A DNA stretch of 64,000 bases, taken from positions 5,803,414 to 5,867,413 of the forward strand of contig NW_006921535.1 in assembly GCF_000340215.1 (NCBI RefSeq), in the 5' to 3' direction. The notes beneath the pieces are model-generated. The model was not told where the DNA came from. It was given only the letters and a program-made list of their open reading frames with translations, and did no database searches. Source of the stretch: Pseudocercospora fijiensis CIRAD86. Its lineage: Eukaryota; Ascomycota; Dothideomycetes; Mycosphaerellales; Mycosphaerellaceae. The translations under genes and the position numbers were made by a program. Below, one piece after another: positions 11,801 to 23,989 of the stretch; within the stretch, counting starts at the first letter, position 1, and each line of letters starts with the position of its first letter.

Positions 11801-11900
11801 TCGTAGAGATACTAGTCGTAGGCGAGAACGCGAGGGTACTAGTAGAAGCTATACTAGCAATAACTATAAGGTTTGCGATTATATCGATAGTATAGGAGGC
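8882..11900 (-). pseudogene. Extra ORF B downstream of pol in the level-3 element (unknown)
   Basis: I do not recognise this frame. On the minus strand a coding frame can be followed from a Pro/Ser/Gln-rich start (about 11.9-11.7 kb) to 8882, with TAG/TAA as the only stops I noted. Its middle is rich in charged and aromatic residues (LKALEAAYN, ECDALVARIRSTGIKSDKEF, AYIDKIVANPPTGFTVPT). The last about 68 residues stay open and end in a basic run (ESKRKRKRDALNA), a possible nuclear localisation signal. No enzyme motif is seen. Lying between pol and the 3' LTR in the sense direction, it is part of the element. It could be an envelope-like, capsid-accessory or captured host protein, and none of these is supported by a motif. 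Confidence 0.6.
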
Positions 11901-11989
11901 TAAGCCTACGGTGCAGATAATACTAAAGATAGTAAAGCTAGTCGCTATAGTAGCGATAGCGGCTACGAGGGTCGCGACGGTAAAGTAGG

Positions 11990-13990
11990 TTATCGCGGCT
12001 ATAGAGTAGATAGTCTAGGCAACTTCGACGGCAACTACGGCGAACGCGGAGGTAAACTTAATTGTCCTAGTAACAATAAGATCGCTAGTAACGCTCGCGG
12101 CGCCGGCGTACGCTCTACCTATAGGCCGTTGTCCGGTAAACGCTCCCGTCCTAACGGTCGACGTACCTTTCGAAGAGCCTTATTAAGCGTCTTACGTACG
12201 TCTTCGTGTCTGTCTTCTAGGGCCTTTAGTACGCCTAGTACTATATCGCCGGTAGGACTATATTAATCGGAATATAGGTAATAAGCGTTATCCTCGGCGT
12301 AGTCCTATAGGTACGTATAGTTAGGCCGGTAGCGCTAAATATACTCTCTCTCGACTATACTAGTAGCGTCGTCGCTCTTAGGTACGAAGTCCTACGCGTT
12401 AAGGTATAGATTCTCGGCTAGGGCGACGTTACCTTATTAGATAGCGTCGATCTTCTAGAAGATTTAATAGCTGTAAAGGGACGGGACTTCCTACTATACG
12501 TTATCGAATAAGTAGGCGGCTAGTATTGCGCTCTAATTACGCCTAGTCGTAAGTAATTCGATAGCGCTTTTCTAACTTGCTTTTATAAAGGCATAGGCCG
12601 GGTTCGCCGCTATAACGATTGCCAGCGCGTAGGTCTATAAGTAGTCGAAGCTCGTATCGCGTAGAAGCTTAAGCGCTATATTAGGGAGGATTAATTTTGC
12701 GTTAGCGAATAAGCGTCGCTATACTATATTAAACTGCCTAATAGTAAGGCCTATATTATACGATCCTAGTTCGTTTAGATAGGTTGCGAGATAGTCCTCT
12801 ATTTCTATCCGGTCCGCCTTATTCTTACCTTAATCGTCCTCTAAGTTAGCACTATCCTGCTACGCTTTATTCTCCTTCTAATTACTACCTAGCTCGCTCT
12901 TATTAGCGTCGTTTCTGCTACCCTTTTCTCTAGCATTTTCCCGATCGCCGCTCCGCTTATTACTATCGGCCCTATTCTCTATAGCATCCTAACTAATATC
13001 TTCCTAACCGGCGTCGAGTTCGCTATCCTCGGTATCTTCTATAACCTCTAGGATACGGCCGGTAACAAATAGGCCCTCGCTAGGGGCGACGCGGCGCTTA
13101 GTCTCGTAGTCGGCGAGCATCTAGCCGTAGTATTCTACGCCTCTATTAGTAATATAATAGTATGCGCCGTTACGGAGAAAGACGTAGCCGTTTATAATAA
13201 GTGCCTTAGTAGCTAGGAAAACAGAGTAGGTCGGCTAAGTAAAGGCCTTAGCTACCGCCGAGTAGAGAGCAACGAGCCGTAGATCGCCTAATAAGAGACA
13301 GGCTAAGATCTGCCTATAGGCTTCGGCGGTTTCCTAGGGCATTTCCTTCTTCTAGCGTAAGTAATAGGGGAGATCTCGGCCTCCTTCGTAGTAACGATAG
13401 TCTTCCTTTCCGGTCTCGGTAATTGTAAACAATCCGTTTCCTATATCCTTTAAAAGGCCGTCGGTATATATCCGGCTTATTCTAACGCTAACCGTCTAAC
13501 TCGGTAGGCAGGCAATTTTCGTAATATATGCTTTAATATCGTCTACCGTAAACTATACGTCTTCCCTAAAGGAAACGCCTACTACGAGAACTTGCTTTTC
13601 TTATACTTGCCTTAACGGTTCTCTTAGAACCGGCTCTATCGTAGGCGCCTCTAATGTCGCGCTCGCTAAGCGAAACAAAATGTCGACGTTCTACTATAAA
13701 AGGGTAAGGAATATATTCTAATCGAGAATCCGGGTTAGGATATTAAAATTAATACTAATAGTACGGATAGAATAGCGACTATCGGCAACTCGGGCCGGTT
13801 GCCGTCTACGATAATAGTTAGGGTCTAAGATAGCGCGGTAGGAATAGGTTGTCTACTAATATAGGCGCGTTACGACTCCGTAGGAGCCGTATTGCCGCGC
13901 TAGCGCTCGGACCGACGCGGCTACGTTTTGTCTAAAAAAGGCTAACAATAGCGTGTTTTCTTAACTACTCTTCTAATACTCTTCTAAGGC
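11990..13990 (-). pseudogene. Extra ORF A downstream of pol in the level-3 element (unknown, possible winged-helix parts)
   Basis: A minus-strand frame of about 650 codons begins by overlapping the end of pol in another frame. All breaks I met were TAG or TAA. Two segments resemble winged-helix units: one near 13.55-13.4 kb (FTVDDIKAYITKIA ... GNGLFTITETGKEDY) and one near 13.2-13.1 kb (ALIINGYVFLRNGAYYYITN, then RGVEYYG). A long acidic/basic low-complexity linker and a helical C-terminal region follow. Gypsy elements normally end with integrase, so this is unusual. Family unknown; the winged-helix reading is inference from pattern only. Confidence 0.6.
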
Positions 13991-13999
13991 GGTTACTCG

Positions 14000-16900
14000 T
14001 CTTCGGGATGCGCTTACTCGAACGCCTCGACTAATTCTCGCGCGGCTTCTAGATTATCGATATCGTACTAAACGTTATAGGCGTCGCTATAGCCGAGCTA
14101 CTTAACTAGAAACTAGCGGATCGGCTTGCCCCGGCGAACGATTATACGCCTATCGAGTATCCTCTCTATCTCGTAAGAATCTCCTTCGTTATAATCGCTA
14201 AGTGCTTCTTCTATAGCTACTAGCGGTAGTTCGTAATTAGCCTTTTATCCGAAGGGATCTAGCTCCGACGGGGCCTTCTTAAGATGCGCGATAGAGATTA
14301 CTAGATAGATTTTTATAATCGGCGGCAGCTCGAGACAGTATGCGAGCCGACCGATACGCTCGAGTACCTTAAACGGACCTTCGCGACAATAGCCGAACTT
14401 CTGTAATTGCCCTAGAACCTTATAGCCCGAATAACCGAGCCTAACGGAGAGCTTAAGCATAACTTTATCGCCCGGACGTAGTATTAGTAGCTTATACTTA
14501 GCGTTATATCGTTCTTTTATCTTTATCGCTCCCTACGCTATCGTATCCTAGGCTTCCTTCTAGATCCTACCTCGGGCCGCCGCTAATTTATTAGGGTAAT
14601 TATCTAAGTGCGTAATCGAGTCTAGATTCGTACGCTTTCCTATTACGATTTCGTTAGGCGACTATCTAGTTATAGCGCTGCGGGAATTGTTTAACGTAGC
14701 CTAGAGAGAGGCGATATACTACGTCTAATCTTCGCCTAGGTGCTCGGAGAGCTAGTACCGAAGTGCGGTTTTAACCGTCTAATTCGTTCTTTCCGATTGC
14801 CTATCGGTTTAGAGGTAGTACGCTATAGAAGTTAGTAGCTTAGAGCGCAATCGCTCGAAGACCCCCTTTATAAAGCCTAAGAGCTAACGCGGATCTCGAT
14901 CGGCGATTATTACTATAGGGAAGCTTATATCTATAAGGTAGAGGTAGTCGATATACGCTACGCCCTACCGCGCTACCTCCTAATCTTTACGACCTACGAC
15001 TATCGCTACCTTTTTAGAGAATTTGTATATAGAAGTAAGGATAGTATCTATACTACTAGGGCTAACTAGTAGCGCCGTTACTAGATCTACGGTAGCGGTA
15101 TAGAAAACGCCTCCTATCGGTAGGATAGGTTACAATTCGCTATATAGAGTATAACGCTGCGTCTAGATTAGGAGGCACTACTAATAATAGTCGATGTACT
15201 TATAGAGCTTCCTACTTATACCCTAGATATAGAAGGACGCTTAGAGTCGATCGTAGTAGCGATAGAATCCTTAATAGTACCGATCGTCGTACGCCTATAT
15301 AAACACGTCTTTAACTATAGATTAAGGGATATATAAACGCTCGCGCCTCGCTATAGATTCTTAGTAGTAGAGAAGGTCGTCGCGCTTAAAGAACTTAATT
15401 CCTAAGGGATTACTAAATTCGTCCCCGGCGAACGGATCCTTACCTTTGTTATATAGGACTAGGTCTTTCGTAATAGTAGGTATATCTACTCTATCGAGAT
15501 ACAAGCGCTCGAGCGCGTTACGCGCTCGCGCGCGGCGTACTAGGCGTTATACTATCGACTAGTAGTCGTCGTACTTATATACTAGCGAAAGCTTGCGCTT
15601 AAATGCCGGATCTATCTCTACTAGGATTGTATAGAACGCCTCTAGACTAGACGAACCGCCGTGCCTATAGTACGTAAAGGGATCTAAATTCTCTGCCTCC
15701 GGATCTTTCTTAGGGGATTCGAGGTCGCCGAGAAGGCGACTAAGGGCGTCTAGAACTAGGTAGATGCGGCCTAGGCGGTATACTATACTAATACGAAATT
15801 AGGATAGATATAGGGATGCCCGCACTAGCTTAAGGTTCTACTTGCCCGTATCGGTCGTCGTAGTTAGCGAAACCGAGTTAGTAAGGCCTACTATAGCGTA
15901 GTAATCCGTAAAGATTGTAGTAGGATGCGCTAAAGCGTACATTAAATAGCCGATTTTCCTTACTATCTAGACAATCCCGGAGTATTCTAGCTTAGTTAGC
16001 TAGTACCTCTTCTCCGCGTTACTCAACCCTTAGCTAAGAAACAGAATCGGTTAGATACGGTAGCGAGGGAACAGTTACGCCTTACCGTATTCGTCGAAAA
16101 GCGGCTCTAGATCGCTCTTAACGTAGTAGACTACTACGCTATACCCGAACTCCCTCGAGGAGTCTATATTAGCGTAAAGTCGTCTAGAGTAGTCGAAATA
16201 ATAGAGAAACTTAGGCGATCTAAACATAGATTAAAAGTAATTAAATGCCCTAACTAATTCTAGGCGATACTCTAGATTTTCCCCTAATAGAGTCGTAGCG
16301 ATATACCGACGTCTCCCGTTGCCTATTAGTAGCGCTCCCTTAAGCAATCTAGTCTTCTCGGCCTATAAAGGCGCGGCTATCTACGCGTAATAGGGTATAT
16401 GCTAACAGAGCTAGTTAGTTAAGCTAAGGTAGTATTCTAACTTTTAGACAAACTCTAGGAACTAGAGCGAGGTAATCGCGGCGATCTTCTTATCGCTCGT
16501 CGCGAGACCTAGCCTACTAACGTATTAGCCTAGTAATGTCGCCGACGGGAACCCGAGAAACGTCTTCTTCGGACTAATACTAATAGAGACAGCGTCTAGT
16601 AGGCGAAAAACCTCCTCTAAATAGCGTAGGTACTCCTCTAGCGTCCGCGAGAATACTACGATATTATCGATATATACTCGAGCGAAATCCCGACAGTCGC
16701 GTAGGATGCGATCTAGTTTCCGCTAAACGAACTATACGCTATTCGAGTAGCTTATAATAGCTACGTTAAACTACTCCTATCTATAGTAGGTATTAATCGC
16801 TAGTTTATAGCGATCTTCCTTACGTACTCCCTATTAGTAGAAGAATGTTAGGCAGTCTATAGTGCTAATATAGTTGCATCCTACTAGGAGGCTAAATAGG

Positions 16901-18203
16901 TCGGCCTAGAGCGGAATCTAGTAACTGTCTAGTATAGACATACGGTTTAGAGCGCGAATATCTACTACCGCTCTAGGTTTGTTAACGTTGCCGCCCTTCC
17001 CGTCGGGCACGCGCTTCTAAACTATAAAGACGGGGAATCTAAAGGGCGTCGGTTTAGTCGTAAACTCTATCTTGCCCTAGTTATAGAGATCTTCGTATAT
17101 CTTATCGACTACTTCCCGATCTCGCTTTCCTAAATTAATTACCTTTAGCAGGGGAAGCTTATTAAGGTAGTCTAGGGTCGTAGGAATCGGCATATATTTA
17201 GACTCGGGGATGTTAATAATCGTACGTCGATCCGTAAAGAGCTTAGGGTATTTCTTAACTACTACGGCAATCGCGTCCGTCCGATCGGGCGTACCGTAGA
17301 TAGTTATACCTAACTCGTACTTCTGCTCGAGCTTAGCTATTATTATTAGCGCGTTCGGATTTAACGCGGCTAGCCTATAATCCTCGGCGTTAACGTAAAA
17401 AGCCCCCTTAAAGGAGGAATCTAGCAGCGTACTAATTCGCTAGCCGGCCTTTAGTAGTGCTTTAAAGGTAGAATTATTTCGGACTTGCGTATATAAGAAG
17501 GACGAGTCTACTAACTAATTGTATACTAATACTAACGGCGGCGATCTAGCAGACAATCCCTAGGCAGATCTATACGGTTGTAGTACTAATCCTACTTCTA
17601 GTAAGAAGTCGCGTTATCGTAGTAGTTCGCTGGCAAAATTAACTAGGACTATAGTTACCGAACGAGGTAGAAGTAGGACATCGCCTATTACGCGGACAGG
17701 GCGATTTAAGACCGGTTTACCCTTTTTCCGCTTTACGCTAACCTTAAAGGTAGCGTTGCCCTAATTAGCTACCGTAACCTTCCTCGCTAGTACGTTAATC
17801 TTTATACCCTTAATAGCGACCGCGTCTATTCCCTATAGGACCTTAGCCTTTAGACTCGGAACTAGGTAAACCTCGCGGACTGTATAAGCGAGCGCTACTA
17901 TGCCGTCTGTACGCTACAATAGTATATAAAAATCTAACTAAATATACTCGGATATAGCCTAAGCTCCTACGATATCCCTAATTTTAAGCGGCTTACAAAG
18001 ATAGAGAATCTAGATATCGGGGCGCTACTAAAGTATAAATGCTTTATCGGCGAGAGTTATAGTATAGCCGGTATCTAAACAAATCTACTCTATAGCGCCC
18101 TAGGGCGAAAACTAGTAAGGAAACGTTATATACTAAAAGTTGCGAAAGGCGTAGCCGCGCTATACTAACGGCACCGCTATAGATCGGTAGACTATAGGGT
18201 TAT
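14000..18203 (-). pseudogene. pol of the level-3 element: protease, RT, RNase H, integrase, chromodomain
   Basis: The segment 14,245-14,460 is still open and reads as the post-integrase linker (GPFKVLERIGRLAY, LELPP, then ISIAHL), followed at about 14.19-14.03 kb by a chromodomain (YEIERILDRR, GKPIRQFLVK, LGY). Integrase lies about 14.6-15.6 kb, RNase H about 15.7-16.1 kb and RT about 16.3-17.4 kb. The RT catalytic box now reads VYIDNIVVF (codons at 16,663-16,668). The second Asp of the usual Asp-Asp pair is Asn, a TG to TA change. The element is therefore dead at the RT active site as well as by stops. Confidence 0.8.
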
Positions 18204-19138
18204 CTAGCAATCTTTGCTATATAGGCGGCGGCGGCGATAATTTCTTCGTATAGCTAGTACGAACGTAATAGTATAAGAGATTTCTCGACGCGAATTTGTA
18301 ACTATATATCTTATAGGTATAGACGGACGAAAGATATAGGCGAACACTAGAGGGGACCTTAATTTCTTAAGAGGCTTTAGCCGCAAGCGAAAGAGGAGTA
18401 CCGATGCCGCTAAAGTAGGCACTATACTCGGACTAATATAGGTCCGAATAATATATATCTTCGCCTAGGTTGCCGAAGTAACCTTACTTAACGGGCTAGG
18501 AGTCGTCCGCGTCCTACGACCGATCCTATAACTATTCTAGGTTAGCATCCTCGGCACTATAATAGGCCCGTTTAGAAGGGATTTGCTCTAGGGCTTCCTC
18601 GCTACTAAAGTGCGCTTATTAACGATTATTCTAGCGTAGCTTCGCGTTAGCGGCCCTATCGAGGCGCTTTAGATCCTTCTAAGGGAAGAACTTCTTCTAT
18701 AGCTCGCTTCCGCTTGCGTTAGGTTGCTAATTGTTCTAATAGTAGTTATTAGGACGATTCTGCTATTTGTTAGTATTAAAACAGGCGCGATACTCGCCTA
18801 ACGATCTAGTCTAGCTAGGATTATCCTTCTAATTCCGAGCACCGTCGGCTCTTCTTAGTAGATTATCGCGGCCGCTTCCCTAATAGTTAGGCTAGCGACG
18901 ATTCTTACCTCCGGTAGCTATCTACTCCTATATATAGAACTTCTTCTTATAGGCTATAACGAATTCGTCCGTCGTCGTATCCTCGTCTAGTTTAAATAAA
19001 GCCTCCTAGAAACGCGGCTCTAAACAGCGATAGGCCTATAGGATCTATAGTTCTTTACCGAAGCTAGCGTCGCCCGCTAACCTTATCGTCGTAACGATAT
19101 AGTCTATAATCGACTTTCCTACCCTAACGTCCTTCTAG
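18204..19138 (-). pseudogene. Level-3 element: protease / gag C-terminal remnant
   Basis: Minus-strand continuation of gag-pol, cut at 19,138 by the level-4 insertion. It is rich in basic and Gln/Asn codons with many TAG stops, and contains a degraded nucleocapsid-like stretch. Domain limits cannot be fixed from the mutated sequence. Confidence 0.5.
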
Positions 19139-19455
19139 TATAGTAGGGAAACCCGGCTTAGCATAGGTGTGCCTACTTATACCCTCTTCCCCTGTTTTTA
19201 TATATTAGAGAACATATACAATACAAGGAGATACAGCTACGACAACATATAGCAAGAGAGATATAGGAAATGTACCTAATCTAGCTGCAATATAGCCCTC
19301 CCTACGTCTATTCTCTTCTTTTTAATATTTACAACGCTTTCCCTTCGAAGTATATAATGCTTCGCCGACCCCTTGCAGTTTACTAAGTACTAGGCCTATA
19401 GCATACAGTTCCCTATATATGTACCTCTACCTACGACCTACTCGTCCCGACTATA
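19139..19455 (+). repeat. LTR of level-4 Gypsy element (5' LTR)
   Basis: 317 bp. Compared with the 3' copy I count about eleven differences, all transitions, and nearly all are CA/TA or TG/TA. The TG start is mutated to TA here and the terminal CA to TA. Confidence 0.9.
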
Positions 19456-19970
19456 TTTTCTAGAGCCGAAGGTAGGGCTATCTTTATTCATTTAAAGGTA
19501 CAGGTATATATATAGTTAAGAAGAAACGTTTATAGCCTTCGCCTAGAGCGAGGACTATACTACTAATGTAATACTACCGCTAAAGAGACCTTAGTAGTAT
19601 CGAGACGTCCTACTACTAATAAACCGTTACCGACTTAAAGCAAAAGGAATACCGTTACCGACTCAAAGCAAAAGGAAACACTGTTTACGAATGTTACGAC
19701 TCCCTACCTGTCTATAGTAGGCGGGACCTTATAAGAAACGACCTATATAGAAAGAAACCTAAAAGCCCGCTATAAGAAACTAGAGATAGGGATACGAAGA
19801 ACCCCGAAAAGTCGACAGCCCCCTATCTCTTCCGCTAATCGGCGCGAGCCTAACTCAAAACCTCCTTCCGGGCTATTACGACCCTTCCGCGGTGCCGTAA
19901 TCGGCATACTACGAGTTAATAGAAATTAATAAGAGAGGAACAAAGGGGGCCTAGAACGGGTATAGCAGGT

Positions 19971-19996
19971 ATACTAGCTAGCTAGCTAGGTAACAT
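19971..19996 (+). repeat. CTAG-repeat boundary motif, copy 1 (before gag)
   Basis: GGTATA then CTAGCTAGCTAGCTAGG (19,974-19,990) then TAACAT, in the 5' leader of the level-4 element upstream of gag. Confidence 0.75.
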
Positions 19997-20199
19997 TCGC
20001 CGCCCCCTTTATTCTATATATATAGGGACTACCGCCTACCCTCCCCTTACTTCGAGAATACAGACGCGATACGCACTATAAAGTACGCTATAGCCCGTCT
20101 ACGCTCCCTCCTTACCTTAAGCATAACTAGCAACCTATCTAATTTTATCGATACTGTATCCTTCCTATTTATTCTAATCGTTTATCGTCTTCTGCAAAT

Positions 20200-23100
20200 T
20201 GTTTGTTCTATCGACGAAATAAGCTCCTAAGAAAACAATAACAACCCTACCCCGGCGGAGCCGCCTTTGTAGGCCCCCTCTAATGCCGGTACCTACCGAG
20301 ACCTACTACTAAACTTTATTCGCAACTACCTCGATACTAACTCGGATGCCGAGAGGACTACGGCCTCGGGAAGCGATAAGGATACTAGTATAGAAAATAG
20401 AGAAGCGACTTAAGGAGGCACTGCCTAGGAGGGTAGTACTCGAGAAGTTCCCTAGTAGCTTGTCTAGGCAACCGGAGGGCTATCCCCTTAACTTCTCTAA
20501 GGTCTTCTTTAGGCCTTCTCGGACTTAAAGCCGTAGATGCCCCTCCTAGGGACCGTTGAAAACCCCCTCTTTACTAGAGAAAACGCTACTAACTTTGTTA
20601 AAAGGTTTTCTACTATCCTTAAGCGATACTATCTAAGGGCCGAAACGGCTACTACGGTAAAGCTCCTTGTAGCTAATTGTAAAACTAGTATCCGACCCTA
20701 AGTTGCTCGGCTCCTAGGTAGTAAGCCTCTTGCGTAGGAAGCCTTCTTAAAGAAGTTTAAGCGCGAGTTTGCTAACTAGGATGTCGCGGTTCGGCTAAAC
20801 TCCCGCGAGTACCTTAAGTAGCTATATACTAGACAAACAGCTAAGAGTAATGCCCTTCGCTTTTACTAGGACTTCTATAGCATCGCTAAAGGGATACTAA
20901 GGAGGCTTCTTAACAATATTACGAGGAGCCGTCTGTTTCTAAAGGGCTTAGGAGGTTCTATGCCTACTATTATGCCTCGGATCTACGAAAAATGTAGCAT
21001 CTACCCTTACGATAAGGAATCCTATACCGACTTCGAACAGATTTATCGTACTAGGTACGACCTAGCTCGTAGCCGATAGGGCTTCTCGCTCCTTACTAGT
21101 AACGATAGTAGCTATTTGAAAGAGCTGCGAGAGACAGTTAAGAAAAGAATGCTAAGCATACGCCCTACCCTAGATGTCTAGCGATAGGGGGTAGCCCTTA
21201 AGCTAGTTACGGACCCCGGTATCGACGACCTTATTAAGCAGTTCTAAGAACTAAAACTTTACGTCCTCTCCTAAGACAATTAGAGGGGCCCTACTATAGG
21301 TCCGGTTAATACTAATACCGATTCGTATGCCCTATAGCGCCTCTACCCCCTTTAGAGCGACAACACCCCTACAACTTAGATATATAATAACTAGTTTGTA
21401 TAAGGGCTAACCTTCGATGCCTTTGCCTTTTAATCTATCCCTAGTATAGAGGGTCGCTATTACTATTGCGGAGCTAAAGGCTACCTTCGTCTAAACTGTA
21501 GGCCCTACCGGTATATATAAGATTAAGGGTTCTACTATATTCGGGACCGTGCGTAGTACTTCGGGCCCCTAGGTATACTATACGCTACCCTATTCCGCTT
21601 CCGTAATAGTCCTACCCTCCTAAAGCTCGCTATTATACTTCCTCTCCTTAAGGCCTATTACTAGTAGGAGATTGTTTTCCTACCTGAATTTAGAATAGAA
21701 GCCCTTCGAAAACAATTCAACTATCCTCCTTAGTAACTAAGGCGAACTGTAGCCCCTAGTACTATAGCTTAACTAGGCCCTCGAGTTCCGACTCCTCGAG
21801 CCCTAGCTCCGATAATTCCTTCTACTCTTCCCCCTCTACCTTTAAGGTCTCCGGGAAATCCCTACGGAGGGATCGCTTTAAACGATGCTCGAAACGGCCT
21901 TCCTGCCCCTACTGCTACCCCTACTACTACTAGGCGGGTTATGCTATACTAAAGGCCCTACGATCTAGGTATAGTCGAGGAGGCCGATAAAGAGCTAGAT
22001 TTTAGCGACTACGAGGCGGCTATAGTTGTAGATACCCTTGCCTATACTCGTAGCTAGGATGCACCGCTTAGGAATAGTCTTCCCGTTACCGCTATTGCCG
22101 ACACAAATCGGATCCGGAAAGCTACTACTAAGCAGAAAGGTGCTACGAAGACTAAGGGCATTCGCAACGTAGTTTAAGGGCTTAGCGTTCGCGAGGTAGA
22201 AGAAGCAATTCGTAAACAAACCTAGCCTCGAAGAACTACTTAAAGGTCCCCGAGCCTACTACCTCTAAGAGCAAGAGCCTAGTCTAAGGAAACGGTTAGT
22301 CGTGAAACCCCTACTGCTAGCCCTTCTAGTACCTATAGGCAGCCTACTACTAAATCCTTAAATGGTAACGCTAGCCTACCTAAGGATAGTAATTAGGAAA
22401 TAGGTAACGTACTACCGCCTACCCCGAAGCCTGCCGCTAAAGAACTATCGAAGGGGGTAAACCCTCCGAGCCGGTAGAGAGCTACGCGAAAAGAGCCTAA
22501 GACAACTAATATTATAAAGAATCTTTAGAAACACTATAAGGACCCCGACTTTTAGGTAAAGAAATTCCTTAGTAGGAACGGTATATAGCTTAGCAATGCT
22601 AAGGCCCTCGCCTATATTCCGGAGTGTTAAAAGCTCGTTACACGCTAGCTAAACGACAACGCGCTTGCTATAAGGATTCGGGAGCTAGAAAAGGATGAAA
22701 CCGACAAGATCCCCTACTAGATTATAGAAATAGCAGGTAGGGTAGCCACCTTAGCTGCTAGGAAAGGTAGACCTAGGCGGCCTAAAGACTACCCTGTTCT
22801 AGTCCTTACCTCCGCCCGGGAATTCTTTACTAGCCTCGACGAGGAAGAAAGCTACGAGGAATACGAGGCCGCTAACAAAGAGGTTGTCTAGGACCCTAAT
22901 TCGATTAGCCGGAGGAACAGACTTAACTACTACGTAGTATAGGTTATTTTATCCGGAGTAGATACTCTACCTAACGAGATGCTCTATATCGACCCTAGCT
23001 AGATTCGCCTCTTATCGGTCGACGATAACTTCGCCCTTGTTCCTAGTCCGTATGTTACTATTACTATTAATAGGTGCCTTAAGATCCGCGCTCTTATTAA

Positions 23101-23640
23101 TAAAGGCTCTAAGGGGAACATACTAAACGCGAAGTTCCTATAGCGAGCTAGTCTTGCTCTATTAAAGGGTCTTATTCTAAATATGCGAGGAGCTAGAGGA
23201 AGGGCTAAATTTATCGGTATTAGCACTTCCGTTCCTGTCTCTACCTTTAATGTCGAGTATAAAACCGACTTCCTTATTATACCCCTAGGGGATAACGACC
23301 TCCCTATTATTCTTAGTCGCCCGTAGGCTCGTAAGAACCGCCTTATCGCTCGAAATATAGACGACGGCTCCTAGGAAGGAACTATTTCTACGCGCGGGGG
23401 CCGCTCTACTACCTTCACTACCCTTGCTAGCTCTAAGAATTATATCCTACTTAAGGAGCTCCTTAGTCGCAATAATACCTAGCAGTTAAAAAACTAGGTA
23501 GCGGACGAGAAACTAGTATCGAGTCCGCCCCTTTTTCGAAACCGCTAGGTAGGGATATTATACATACCGTTGCGACCTATTGTTTAATAAGAAATATTGT
23601 TGCGGGGCTATATAGCAAAAAGGATAGTAACCCTAGGGTA
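20200..23640 (+). pseudogene. gag and protease of the level-4 element
   Basis: From about 20.5 kb the plus frame reads as a Gypsy Gag core (ENATNFVKRFSTILKRYY, FLKKFKREFANQ, LRFYQDFYSIAKGI). A degraded CCHC knuckle follows near 21,455-21,500 (YYCGAKGYLRLNC), in which the first Cys and the His positions are now Tyr. An Asp-protease-like region lies near 23.0-23.4 kb (IRALINKGSKGNIL, IPLGDNDLPIILS). All stops I saw are TAG or TAA. Confidence 0.7.
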
Positions 23641-23665
23641 TGCTAGCTAGCTAGCTAGGGTATAT
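23639..23665 (+). repeat. CTAG-repeat boundary motif, copy 2 (gag/pol junction)
   Basis: GGTATG then CTAGCTAGCTAGCTAGG (23,643-23,659) then GTATAT. Confidence 0.75.
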
Positions 23666-23989
23666 TAATTAGTCCGGCAGCCGGCCCGCCCCCGCTTCTA
23701 CTACCTTTTCCGACCTCGCTTAGACTAGCCCCGGCTTGTCCCGGCATTCCCGGCGGCCCCGGCATTCCCGCGTCCCCGCAATTGCCTTCTAGTAGCACCC
23801 TATATAAAAGCCGCCTAGCTAGGCACTATATCTAGGAGCGGGTATACGACGACGTATCGGTCCTAGCTATATAACGCTAGTCCTTTCTCGAAGATTCTTC
23901 CTAGCTATATCCGACGAATAGCCTTACCCGGCTCGGGCGTACAGAGGCGATTCTCGAGCCTACAACTCGTAACGACTAGGCGATAATCC

